Assembly (NCBI GenBank): GCA_948567375.1
Contig: OX419760.1
Coordinates: forward strand, 39,556,001-39,620,000
Reading direction: 5' to 3'
Source: Lunularia cruciata
Lineage: Eukaryota; Streptophyta; Marchantiopsida; Lunulariales; Lunulariaceae
Length of the DNA: 64,000 bases
A program made the translations under genes and the position numbers. Below are positions 53,411 to 62,019 of this stretch, piece by piece; the stretch's first letter is position 1, and every line of letters starts with the position of its first letter. The notes below the pieces were generated by a model that was not told where the DNA came from, did not search any database, and worked only from the letters and a program-made list of their open reading frames with translations.

Positions 53411-55113
53411 ATGATTTCACGGTTGTTCACAGACCTGGAGTGGTGAACCGTGATGCAGATGGGTTGAGTGGAAACCCATGTCCCAGCCAGCAGGATCAGA
53501 CCGGAGCACGTTGGCATGGTGAGACAGATGAGGAGATGGTGCCAGGTTGGCATGCATCAGCCTTTCTGTGTATATTTGCAGAGACATTGGTGGTATCTCT
53601 CTCGGCGCATACAAGAGAAGTTATTGAGGTCACAGATCCAGAGAGTGAAGATATTGGTACAGTTCAGCAAGACATTCATGATGATGTCTTAGTGATGGAC
53701 TATCTTTGCATTGGTGTTGTGGGTGGCACAGTTGGGGCCAAGGAGAGAGACCGTGTTCTTCAGCAAGCCAGACGGTTCAGATTGGAGGGTAGACACCTTT
53801 TGCGTGTATGGGAGGATGGTAGAGTGCGAGTAGTACCACTTCCATCACAGAGACCACAGTTGGTCCGTCATGCTCATGAGGAGCTAGGACATTTTGGAGT
53901 AAAGCGTACATACAGCTTACTCCAGAGTCATTATTGGTGGCGCGGTATGCAGACCGAGGTACAGCAGTTTGTTGCCAGATGTGTGGTTTGTGACCGAGTT
54001 AGAGCATCATTCAATGCTCCTACGCCATAGTTACACCCATTACCTATCATGGGATTGGGTTACCGTTGGAGTTTGGACTTTGCCGGACCTTTACCGCTGA
54101 TTGTGAGACATCATCGGTATGTTTTGGTGATGGTGGAGCACTTCTCCAAGTGGATTGAGTTGGTGGCACTTCCTGACAAGTCTAGTGAAGGGACAGCTTA
54201 CTCGTTCCTGGATCGAGTTCTTAGTCATTTTGGTGCACCACCTGAGGTTTTGACTGATCAGGGTACAGAGTTCTTGGGAGAGTTTCAGGTCTTGTGTGAC
54301 AAGGCTTTGATTGATCATCGTACTACATCCTGAGATCACCCTGAGGCAGATGGCTTAGCAGAGAGAGTGGTTCAGACGGTGAAGAGAGGATTGCGAAAGT
54401 ATGGTTTGCAGAGAGGCCACTTGGGAGATTGGGATCTCCAGTTACCTTGGTTGGCCATGGGCTATCGGTTCAGCCGGCAAGCCTCCTTAGCATCCTTCTC
54501 TCCATACTTTCTACTCTATGGACGAGATCCAGATTTACCTGCAGCCATTCGTCGAGATGCTACTGTAGTTTTGGACTTGGATGACCCCGATGTATGGATG
54601 AGCGCATGTTCTTAGCAGGCAGAGATCTTTCGGAGAGTGATGCCGATGGCCTTTGAGAACTTGGCGATTGCTCAACATAGAGATACTTTACGCTATGCTA
54701 CCATTTGAGGAGGAGGTTATGGACCCTCGATCCGTCGATTTCATCCAAGCGACTATGTATATCTGCAGCAGACAGCACCGACAACACTTGATGTTTCTAC
54801 AGGCCGCACTATCTTGAGAGTGCGCGAGGTTTTGCCATCTGGAGTCCTTGTGTTAGAAGGACGTGATGGTGTTGTTTGGAAGGATCATGTGCGCAATTGT
54901 GCGCCATGCCACCTTCCAAACATTGATGGTACTATGGACCCAAGCTTGGCACTTGTACGTGCAGGCTTGAGGTGTATGTTATGTGGCTCTTCTGGTGGAG
55001 CTGCTACTATGTTAGTGTGTGATAGCTGTTCGAGAGGATGGCATATGGCATGTATGACTCCTCCCCTCACGGTGGTTCCTCAGGGACAGTGGTTATGTCC
55101 TAGATGTACTTGA
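53411..55113 (+). pseudogene. pol: E1 integrase with C-terminal PHD finger
   Basis: One register runs from 53411 to the TGA at 55111-55113, with stops at 54028, 54331, 54613 and 54706 but no frameshift. It opens with the RNase H end VEYDFTVVHRPGVVNRDADG. The zinc-binding HHCC region is RHAHEELGHFGVKRTYSLLQ and RCVVCDRVR. The core has SLDFAGPLPL (first Asp), VLTDQGTEFLGEF (second Asp) and HPEADGLAERVVQTV (Glu). The C-terminal part has HPSDYVYLQQTAP and ILRVREVLPSGVLVLEGRDG, like a GPY/F module. The last about 50 residues are the PHD finger described separately. All catalytic residues are present; only the stops disable it. Confidence 0.88.
54973..55110 (+). other. PHD finger at the end of the E1 integrase
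   Basis: The zinc ligands follow C-X2-C-X11-C-X2-C-X4-H-X2-C-X15-C-X2-C: CMLCGSSGG, LVCDSCSRGWHMAC, and GQWLCPRC. The Trp two residues before the seventh Cys is the usual PHD Trp. This is a complete C4HC3 set. PHD fingers bind histone H3 tails, reading either methyl-Lys4 or unmodified Lys4. Its place, in frame after the integrase tail, is where chromoviruses have a chromodomain, so a targeting role is likely by analogy. No intron or new start separates it from integrase. Confidence 0.88.
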
Positions 55114-55268
55114 CCTATAGCTAGTTCATTCTTTATATGGTATAGATTGCAGACAGGCGACTAACGATGGGGCTCCATAGCACCCGGCCTCCTGATCTTT
55201 GCCCATTAGAGGGTATACCATATACTTAGAGTAGATGGCTATCTGGAGTTAGAGGGACCTAACCGCCA

Positions 55269-55282
55269 GCTAGGGGGGCGAT
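55269..55282 (+). other. Polypurine tract of E1
   Basis: GCTAGGGGGGCGAT directly precedes TGTGGCACTTTAG at 55283. It defines the LTR start of family E independently of the present ends of E1. Positions 55114-55268 between the PHD stop and the PPT show nothing of note. Confidence 0.6.
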
Positions 55283-55838
55283 TGTGGCACTTTAGAGTCT
55301 ATGTATGACTTATGTGTGAGTTGTGCTTTTATAGTGTATGATGTTGACAGCGATGTATGTTGTGTAGCGATGTATATACGCACGACAGCTGTCACGCCAT
55401 TTGTAGTTCCGCATCTAGATGCTCGGACACTGGAGTTCCAGTGATGGTAGTTAGAGTTATTCTAGCAGTTTTTCAGGGACTACTTTCCGACGGTTAGATT
55501 TCGTGTTCGGGGTACTGACTTCATGGTGGGGCCCACCGTCACTTTGCACCGTTTGCACCGTCGAGTGTGCCGTCAACGGGACCGTTATGGTTTCAGGGCT
55601 AGCTTGAGTCCAGGGGGTATAGTTTCGAAGTGAGCTCCAGAGAGCTCACTTCTCTGATGTTGAGCCTTCGAGTTCCTGGCTATGGTGGACAGAGGCCGGC
55701 GAGCGTCACCTGGATTCTCTATGCTTGAGTGGGTGTGGCTTGACAGTAATCAGTGCCCAATTGTTGGCAGTTTATAGAGTGACAGATCAAGTACTGATCT
55801 GAGTTGAGTTGAGTTGAAAGTGTTAAGCAATCTGATTA
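55283..55838 (+). repeat. E1 right LTR, complete by PPT definition
   Basis: 556 bp from TGTGGCACTTTAG to CAATCTGATTA. It includes the perfect palindrome GACAGCTGTC (55384-55393), from whose two halves the present ends of E1 are built, and the hairpin GAAGTGAGCTC...GAGCTCACTTC. Several ACCGT/AACGG motifs lie near 55540-55590. Confidence 0.8.
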
Positions 55839-55944
55839 TTGTGGCACTTTAGAGTCTATGTATGACTTATGTGTGAGTTGTGCTTTTATAGTGTATGATG
55901 TTGACAGCGATGTATGTTGTGTAGCGATGTATATACGCACGACA
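55839..55944 (+). repeat. Extra partial LTR copy at the right end of E1
   Basis: Bases 55840-55944 repeat 55283-55387 exactly (105 of 105) and are joined to the end of the complete LTR, CAATCTGATTA. They stop at CGCACGACA, where the target repeat TTAA begins. The left end of E1 starts just past the corresponding LTR position, so both ends together make one LTR. Confidence 0.9.
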
Positions 55945-56526
55945 TTAATTCCAATTGTCAATTTTGTGTTTGTGTTTGTGAGTGTGTGGAGAATTCTAAA
56001 GAGCAAGTCAGTGTGTCTGTGGATGTTGGAATCTGCAGCCTTGATCTTCATTCTGTATGTTTGATCATGAGTGAAGTGCATCGGAGCAATGCCTTGACAG
56101 GTCTGAGAGGAATGGTAGGGTTGTTAGTATTTTGCATTGGTGAGTGCAGCACAAAGTTGATGTGAAGCAATTTTGATCAAGGAAGTTGTGCCTTCAGTGG
56201 AGGGGTGGAACACAATTCTGAGGCAAAATTGGTCTTCGCAGTGAAGTGTCGTCTTTGGGAGAATCTGAATCATCACAATCAAGAGTTGTTTGGACAGAAT
56301 TTGCAATGTTGTGATTATGTATGTGTATTTGTGACAAGTTGTCAAGATTGTGAGCTTGTTACTCTCTTCTGAGTGTAGTTTCTACCTGAGAGATTAAAGA
56401 AGCCATCAAGAAGAACTGCCATTGTGACTTCTGACTTCGTATTTGACCAATTCTGGATAGTATCTCTACGGGAACAAACTTTATTGACCCGATTACTCCA
56501 AAAGTGATATTTGTCGGGTTGTCACA

Positions 56527-57180
56527 AAAAGGATGAGAGCAAAGAAGTATAATTACCTAATGGGCAAATAAAGAAGATTGAGTTTTTACCTAAATGGTAG
56601 CACTCTGAGTAGAGGCTAATTGATTGTGGCCTCGATAGTCAATGCACAATTTTCATGTGCATTGACTATCAGGGCCTCAATCAATTAGTGAAGAACAAAT
56701 ACCCCTTACCCTGCATGGATGACCTATTTGATCAACTCAATAGAGCAGAACACTTCACCAAACTAGACCTATAGAGCAATTACAATCAAATCCAGATTCC
56801 AAAGGAAGATGTATACAAAACCGCCTTTTGAACCATGTATGGCCACTTCAAGTACTTTGTGATGCCATTTGGCCTCACCAAAGCATCCACCACTTTCATG
56901 CGTCTAATGAATGATATATTTCATCCATATGTGGATAAGTATATTATCATCTTCTTAGATGACATCTTAGTATGCAATAATTGATGATGGAACACAAATA
57001 GCATCTACGAGAAGTCCTCTAGATTCTAAGATAGAATCAATTGTATACCAAAATCTCAAAGTGCAAGTTTGGAAAGTCTAAAGTAGAAAACTTGGGGAAT
57101 AGAGTAAGTGCAAAGGGTACCTAAGTATTAAAAAATAAAGTAGAGGTCATTCAAAAATAGAGCGCTTCAGAAGATCAGAC
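56527..57180 (+). pseudogene. pol: F reverse transcriptase (relic with fold-back)
   Basis: F resumes after the family-A element. From 56656 RT reads [10 protein letters not shown]-like/[10 protein letters not shown] in the proper frame, then [48 protein letters not shown] and the catalytic IIFLDDILVCNN near 56943-56980. Upstream of [10 protein letters not shown] the normal RT sequence is replaced by an inverted copy of the same DNA (56616-56648). Stops are frequent. Confidence 0.82.
56616..56688. repeat. 33-bp inverted repeat with 7-nt loop in the F RT
   Basis: The left arm 56616-56648 and right arm 56656-56688 pair at 30 of 33 positions, with the loop ATTTTCA. The right arm is normal RT coding DNA (IDYQGLNQL); the left arm is its reverse complement and does not belong to RT. 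Confidence 0.95.
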
Positions 57181-57700
57181 TCAACTCCAGAGCTTCTTGG
57201 GGTTGATGAGGTTCTATTAACAATTTGTCAAGGACTTTTCCAAGGTTTCACAGCCTTTAATAGAATTACTTGGCAAGGGGAAGAATTGGACATGGGAACT
57301 ACATAAGAGTTGGCCTTTTATGAATTGAAAGAAACCTTACTACATGCACCAATTTTGAAATGGTATGACCCAAAACGTCCAATCGAGTTGGCTATAAATG
57401 CACCAAGCATAGCAATAGGAGCAGTCCTACAACAAGAATGGCATGAAGGATGGTATCCAATTGTATGTTTCTCTTCAAAGCTATTATAAAAAAAATATAA
57501 CTATCACACCACAAAATGAGAAGAGCTGGCCATTGTCCTTGCAACAAGGCATTGGAGGCACTATCTTGGCAAGAAGGCATTTGTACTTGAGATAGACCAC
57601 AAACCTCTAATCTTCCTCAAGACGTAGAAAGATCTATCTTGTCACAAAATTTGGTGAGTAGAGTGGCAACAACAATTCAACATGACAATCATCTATATGG
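57181..57700 (+). pseudogene. pol: F RNase H
   Basis: The connection part is near 57190-57290. RNase H has RPIELAINAPSIAIGAVLQQ (57376-57440, with Asp replaced by Asn at the first catalytic position), HTTK-EELAIVLATRHWRHYL (Glu present) and LEIDHKPLIFLKT at about 57588-57625. It ends in IYMEGKKQLADAFTQMP. Stops occur near 57490 and 57660. Confidence 0.8.
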
Positions 57701-58790
57701 AAGGCAAGAAGCAACTTGCAGATGCATTCACCCAAATGCCAATTACAAACAATATGGTGGTAGTGGTCAAAATGAACCCTAAATTTTGGCCAAAGATTTT
57801 GGTTGCTACAAAAATAGATCCACAAATTGCAAGAGCTCAATCATCCAAAGGCATCACAAGCACCCAAGGACTCACTTTTTGTGATGGTAGATTATGGATC
57901 CCAAATGCCACAAAACTACATACTACCATCCTAATGAAATGTCACAATTTTGCCATTGCATGTCATATTAGAGTGGATAAGACCTTGGATGTAATCCAAC
58001 ACCATTACTATTTGCCCAAGATGAGCAATGATGTGATGGAATATATTTAGAGCTACCTACTCTATCATCAATACAAAGCTTCTAATCAAGCTCCTACATG
58101 ACTCCTTCAACCTCTCCCTACTCCTACACAATATTGAGAATAGGTGAGTAGGGATCTAGTCTATGAATTGCCCAAGATGACCTCAGGGTTTGACTCCATC
58201 ATAACCTTTGTTGACCAACTCAGAAAAATGATTCATGTATAGCCTACCACCAAGGATGTAACTTCTCCACAACTAGCTCAATTGTACTTAGAAGCAATCT
58301 TCTCTCACCATGGCCTATCTTGAGTGCCCATCACCACTAGAGGCTGCAACTCAATTCACTAGTTTGTTTTGGCAAACACTCTTTTGGTTTCTTCAAAACC
58401 AAGTTGTCCATTCCACTTACCACCCACCAACCGATGGACAAATACAACGGCCTAATTTCACTATTGAAGACATGCTATGAGGCTTCACCTTAGATGAGCA
58501 AGAGAGGTGGAACACCTTACTTCCATTGGTGGATTTTTCTTACAAAAATTTAGTGAATGCATTCATCCAAGTAACTCCATTCTTCCTCATGTATAGTGAG
58601 CATCCTCTCACACTTTTGAGCTTGATGAAGATCCGTCTAGTAGCTACCAAGGTTGACGCAATCAACAACTTTGTTTCTAGAATCCAATAGTGAAGAGCGC
58701 CAAGCATAGGTTGTAGATTGCCCAAAATTGACAAAAGTAGTATGCCGATGCACACCTTAGGCACATAGAGTTCAATGTTGGGGATCAGGT
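57701..58790 (+). pseudogene. pol: F integrase
   Basis: The zinc region is at 57910-58075: HTTILMKCHNFAIACHIRVD and KTLDVIQHHYYLPKMSNDV, with the following Cys pair worn (LLYHQYKAS). The core has LPKMTSGFDSIITFVDQLRK (first Asp), ITTRGCNSIH for the second-Asp loop, and a shifted segment with THQPTDGQIQ-like sequence near 58420-58445. The tail at 58770-58960 has VGDQVWLSTTNL and GPFSILHRVD. Many stops. Confidence 0.78.
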
Positions 58791-59221
58791 ATGGCTGTCA
58801 ACAACCAACCTCACATTTGTTAGCCCTTGTAAGCTTAGACCTCATTTTATTGGGCCTTTTTCCATCCTTCATCGAGTTGATGTTGTGGCCTATCACCTTG
58901 AGCTACCATCACATATGAAGATCTATCCAATGTTCTATGTTTCCTTACTATGTAGACATCTCTCTTGATTTAGCCATTGTCATTCCATACTAGATATTTG
59001 ACCTTGTCCAACACTTATTGATGGCAAAGAGGAATATGAACAGGAACGTATTCTCCAGAAACGCATCCGTGAAACTTGCCATCCACAAGTGGACTATCTT
59101 GTACAATGGAAAGGTTACCCAATAGATGAAATGGCTTGGGAGCCAGCTTCCAACTTGACACATGCACTGATGTTGGTGCAATCTTTTGAGCAACAACTTT
59201 GCAATGAGGATGTTGTATCTT
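58791..59221 (+). pseudogene. pol: F integrase tail and chromodomain
   Basis: After KLRPHFIGPFSILHRV and YPMFYVSLL the chromodomain appears at about 59031-59190: EYEQERILQKRIRETCHPQV, DYLVQWKGYPIDEMAWEPAS, NLTHA. The WKGY...WEP core is intact and the segment is open to the stop at 59221. Chromodomains recognise methylated H3K9 and direct chromoviruses to heterochromatin. This confirms F as a chromovirus. It is better preserved than the G1 copy at 7700-7800. Confidence 0.88.
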
Positions 59222-59236
59222 AAAAGGAAGGAGATT
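59222..59236 (+). other. Polypurine tract of F
   Basis: AAAAGGAAGGAGAT stands directly before the LTR start TGTTATACC at 59237. Confidence 0.8.
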
Positions 59237-59980
59237 TGTTATACCAATAGCTAGACATATGATCTAGAGGTGAAAGTTGGTTTAGCAACATCTAGAAGGA
59301 TGTTATACATGATGGACTAAATAGATCTGATAGAGGTATCACCAAAAGAGTACTTCTAAAAATAGAGTAGAAACCAAAACAGACTTGAAAACCTTAGAAC
59401 CAATAACTAAACACATGATCTCAAGGTGAAATTTGATTTGGTAACATTTGGAAAGATGTTATGCATAATGGACTAAATATATCAGATAGAGTTACCACCA
59501 AAAAGGTACTTCTACTAATAGTGTAGAAACCAAAATATGCTTAAAATCTTTAGATGCAATTTTGAGGGCCTAAATGGATGAATTAGGCCTTGAAAATGTG
59601 TGAACCTCCCTCCCCCCTTTTCTTCCCCAAAAGGACAAAAAGGTTGGCCTTCCCTCCTTCTATTTGTCTCATCAAGAGCTTTCTAGTGGTACCTTACCCA
59701 TACATTCAAAGATTCCTACAAGAACATTCCCTCTAATCAACACTGGTTTAACCAACCAGATAGAACCAGATCCAACATGTCACCCATGCATGCATCTAAT
59801 TTGAGGGTAAAGATCACTGACATGTCATAAATCCATGTATCTGATCCAAGGCTTATGCTTCCATTTCATGTCTCTCCTTGCTATATAATAAAGCCAAGGT
59901 GGTCTTTTGGGGCATTGGAGTTTGAGTGTGAAACTTGTGTTTTCTCTTCTATATTCCTCTGTTATCCTTGAGACATTACA
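59237..59980 (+). repeat. F 3' LTR (family H)
   Basis: 744 bp from TGTTATACC to GAGACATTACA, followed by TSD TATAT. It holds the twofold repeat (59250-59545) and the TATA box TATATAATAA at 59882. Confidence 0.93.
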
Positions 59981-60800
59981 TATATTGATGATATTTCGGT
60001 ATCTATAGCACTATTTTAGAGGAGCATGAGAGACTTTTGTTGGAGGTGTTTGAGAGATTGAGATCTCATGGACTCAAATTACATCTTGGGAAGTGTAGAT
60101 TCTTCTATGAGCAGATTGAGTATTTGGATCACACTATCTACCCTAGTGGACTTGGTGTTAAGCAGAACAAGGTGAAGGTTATTGAATGTATTTATTGGCC
60201 TATGGATATGAGTAGAGTGTGAGAATTCCTTGGGTTGGTAAACTTCTATTGTTGATATATTAGAGGATTTAGTGCCATTGCCAAGGCCTTGACAAAGTTG
60301 ACCAAGCTTACACAAGAGTGGTATTGGAGAAATAAGTAGGGGAGAGCTTTTATAGAGCTCAAGGAGAGATTGATATTTGCTCCTATTCTTAGGAGATTGA
60401 TTAGAGGATAACCATTCCAAGTTCATATTGATTGGAGTACGTTGCAGCATGGAGTAGTGCTCACCCAATAGGATGATTAGACAAAAGAGTTTGTGGTGGC
60501 CTATGCTAGTTGCTCCAACAATTTAGTAGAAGCAAAGTATATTTCATATGAGGGAGAGTGCTTGGCAACAATGTGAGAAATGGCACATATCCAATGATAC
60601 CTATTTAGTAACCCTTTCACTCCCATTACTAATCATCAACCATTGAAGTGGTTGATAGAGTTTGACAAGCATTCAAGAAAACTTGCACAATAGGCTCTAA
60701 TTTTAAAAGAGTATGATTTCATGGTTATTTAGAGACCTAGAGTGGTGAACCATGATGCATATAGATTGAGTAGAAAACCATCTCCTAGTTAGAAAGATTA
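59981..60800 (+). pseudogene. pol: E0 reverse transcriptase, C-terminal half, and RNase H
   Basis: RT resumes directly at its catalytic motif: YIDDIS (from TATATTGATGATATT). Next come LEEHERLLLEVFERLRSHGL, KLHLGKCRFFYEQIEYLDH and EFLGLVNFYC. RNase H begins near 60410 with PFQVHIDWSTLQHGVVLTQ (Asp present), then KEFVVAYASCS, YEGECLATM (Glu), and TNHQPLKWLIE where TDH has become TNH. It ends with KEYDFMVI and RVVNHDA, the stretch that E1 still keeps. Stops about every 100 bp. Confidence 0.82.
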
Positions 60801-62019
60801 GACCAAGGCATGTTGGCATGGTGAGATAGACGAGGAGATGGTGGTAAGTGTGCATGCATCTATCTCTATGTATATTTTTTGAGGCTTTGATGGTATCTTT
60901 CTCTACACATACAAGAGGAGTTGTTGAGGTAATAGATCCAAAGGGTAGACATATTGGTACAAGTCAGCAAGACATTCATGATGATGTCTTAATGATGGAT
61001 TATATTTGCACTAGTGTTGTGAGTGGTACAATTGGTGCCAAGGAGAGAGATCATGTCCTTTAGCAAGTCATGTGGTTTAGATTGGAGGGCATACACCTTC
61101 ATTGTGTATGGGAGGATGATAGAATGCAAATAGTAGCATTTCCATCTCAAAGACCATAGTTGGTACATTGTGCTCATGGGAGCTAAGACATTTTGGAGTA
61201 AAGCATACATATAACTTACTCCAAAATCATTATTGGTGGTGCGGTATAGAAACTGATGTATCATAGTTTGTTTCAAAATGTATGATGTGTGAGTAAGTTT
61301 GACCATCATTTAATGCTCCCTTGCCATAGTTACACCCATTACCCACCATGGAGTTAGGTTATTGTTGGAGTTTGGACTTACCCATATTGTTGATTGTGAA
61401 ACATCATTAATATGTTTTGGTTATGGTAGAGCACTTCTCAAGGTGGATTGATTTGGTGGCACTTCTTGACAAGTCCAGTGAAGGGATAGCTTGCTTGTTC
61501 TTAGATTGGTTTCTTAGTCATTTTGGTGCACCATCTAAGGTTTTGACTGATCAAGGTATATAGTTCTTGAGAGTGTTTCATGTCTTGTGTGACAAGGCTT
61601 TGATTGATCATTGTACTACCTCTCAATATCACCCTAAGGTAGAAGGCTTAGTAGAGAAAGTGTTTCAAATGGTAAAGAGAGGATTGCATAAGTACGGTTT
61701 GCAAAGAGATCACCTAGGAGATGGAGATCTCTATTTACCTTGGTTGACCATGGGCTATTGGTTTAGTCAGCAAGCCTCCTTTAGCATATTTTCTCTCCTT
61801 AGTTTCTACTCTATAGACAAGATCTAGATTTTCCTATAGCCATTTGTCATGATGTTATTATAGTTTTGGACCTAAATGACCTAGATGTATGGGTGAGCGC
61901 ATACTCTCAACGAGCAAAGATCTTTTGGAGAGTGATATCAATGGCCTTTGAGAACTTAGCAATTACTTAACATAAGAATACCTTATGGTATGCTACTATA
62001 TAAGGAGGAGCTTACAAAC
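60801..62019 (+). pseudogene. pol: E0 integrase (relic, 3' end cut by G2)
   Basis: It follows E1 53530-54720 closely at DNA level. The legible parts are VVEVIDPKGRHIGTSQQDIH, DDVLMMDYICTSVVSGTIGA and KALIDHCTTSQYHPKVEGLV (the E1 equivalent is HPEADGLAERV, so the catalytic Glu is worn). It also has RGLHKYGLQRDHLGDGDLYL. It stops before the region that would hold the PHD finger, because G2 begins at 62020. C-to-T and G-to-A changes relative to E1 are the commonest differences. Confidence 0.82.

Larger units (their letters stand above)
49308..55944 (+). mobile_element. E1: young family-E gypsy element with PHD finger, RT deleted
   Basis: It is flanked by TTAA at 49304-49307 and 55945-55948; the intact family-A sequence has one AGCTTAATTCC there. 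The ends read TGTCATGCC and CGCACGACA, a TGTC/GACA inverted repeat. The order is a partial LTR (49308-49756), leader, gag, protease, deletion, integrase with PHD finger, PPT, full LTR (55283-55838) and 105 bp of a further LTR (55840-55944). It is visibly richer in G, C and CpG than its surroundings, and its two 449-bp LTR stretches differ at about ten sites. Methyltransferase, RT and most of RNase H are missing compared with E0, so it could move only with helper proteins. Confidence 0.9.
39835..56526 (+). mobile_element. Family-A gypsy element with long ORF-bearing LTRs, pol-deleted, inserted in F
   Basis: It has a 5' LTR at 39835-42955, a PBS for tRNA-Asp at 42963-42980, gag with three zinc knuckles, protease of the DLGSG type and the start of RT. 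At 46743 RT jumps into the 3' LTR, so the rest of RT, RNase H, integrase, PPT and the first bases of the LTR are deleted. The 3' LTR (46754-56526) is interrupted by E1. Flanks AGAAA (39830-39834) and AAAAG (56527-56531) are A-rich but are not an exact duplication. The protease type and tRNA-Asp PBS place it near Athila/Tat. Confidence 0.88.
46754..56526 (+). repeat. 3' LTR of the family-A element (copy A5), interrupted by E1
   Basis: It starts within the LTR terminus (CATTTTTGTTTTTCTATGG; the first dozen bases are deleted). It runs through the N-terminal ORF, loses the coiled coil at about 48310, shows a tandem duplication of about 460 bp (48316-48777 and 48778-49235), is entered by E1 at 49308, resumes at 55945 with TTAATTCCAATTGTC, and ends GGGTTGTCACA at 56526. 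Confidence 0.9.
37190..59980 (+). mobile_element. F: Ty3/gypsy chromovirus with family-H LTRs, inserted in the E0 RT
   Basis: F has LTRs at 37190-37937 and 59237-59980, and perfect TSD TATAT at 37185-37189 and 59981-59985. It has an iMet-type PBS, gag with an intact zinc knuckle, protease, and, after the 16.7-kb family-A insertion at 39835-56526, RT, RNase H, integrase, a chromodomain and a PPT. The part between protease and RT is missing around the insertion, so a deletion accompanied or followed it. Frames carry many stops. Confidence 0.93.
1587..62019 (+). mobile_element. E0: oldest gypsy element of family E, split into four pieces by nested insertions
   Basis: E0 survives as four plus-strand pieces that join in order when younger insertions are removed: 1587-2706 (protease, start of methyltransferase), 8360-8527 (middle of methyltransferase), 35696-37189 (end of methyltransferase, start of RT) and 59981-62019 (rest of RT, RNase H, integrase). 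G1 separates pieces 1 and 2, B2 separates 2 and 3, and F separates 3 and 4. The B2 and F joints are shown by TSDs AGTAC and TATAT. Gag and the 5' LTR would lie left of the window behind A1. The 3' end is cut off by G2 at 62020. The same family is represented by the younger E1 (49308-55944). Frames are riddled with stops and C-to-T type changes, so E0 is dead. Confidence 0.8.

Noticed and set aside
54814-55113. The PHD finger as an exon of a host chromatin gene
   Set aside because: It is in the same register as the integrase upstream, with no splice sites needed, and is followed by the element's PPT and LTR.
39830-56531. A five-base TSD for the family-A element
   Set aside because: The flanks AGAAA and AAAAG are only A-rich; part of F is missing at the right edge, so no duplication can be claimed.
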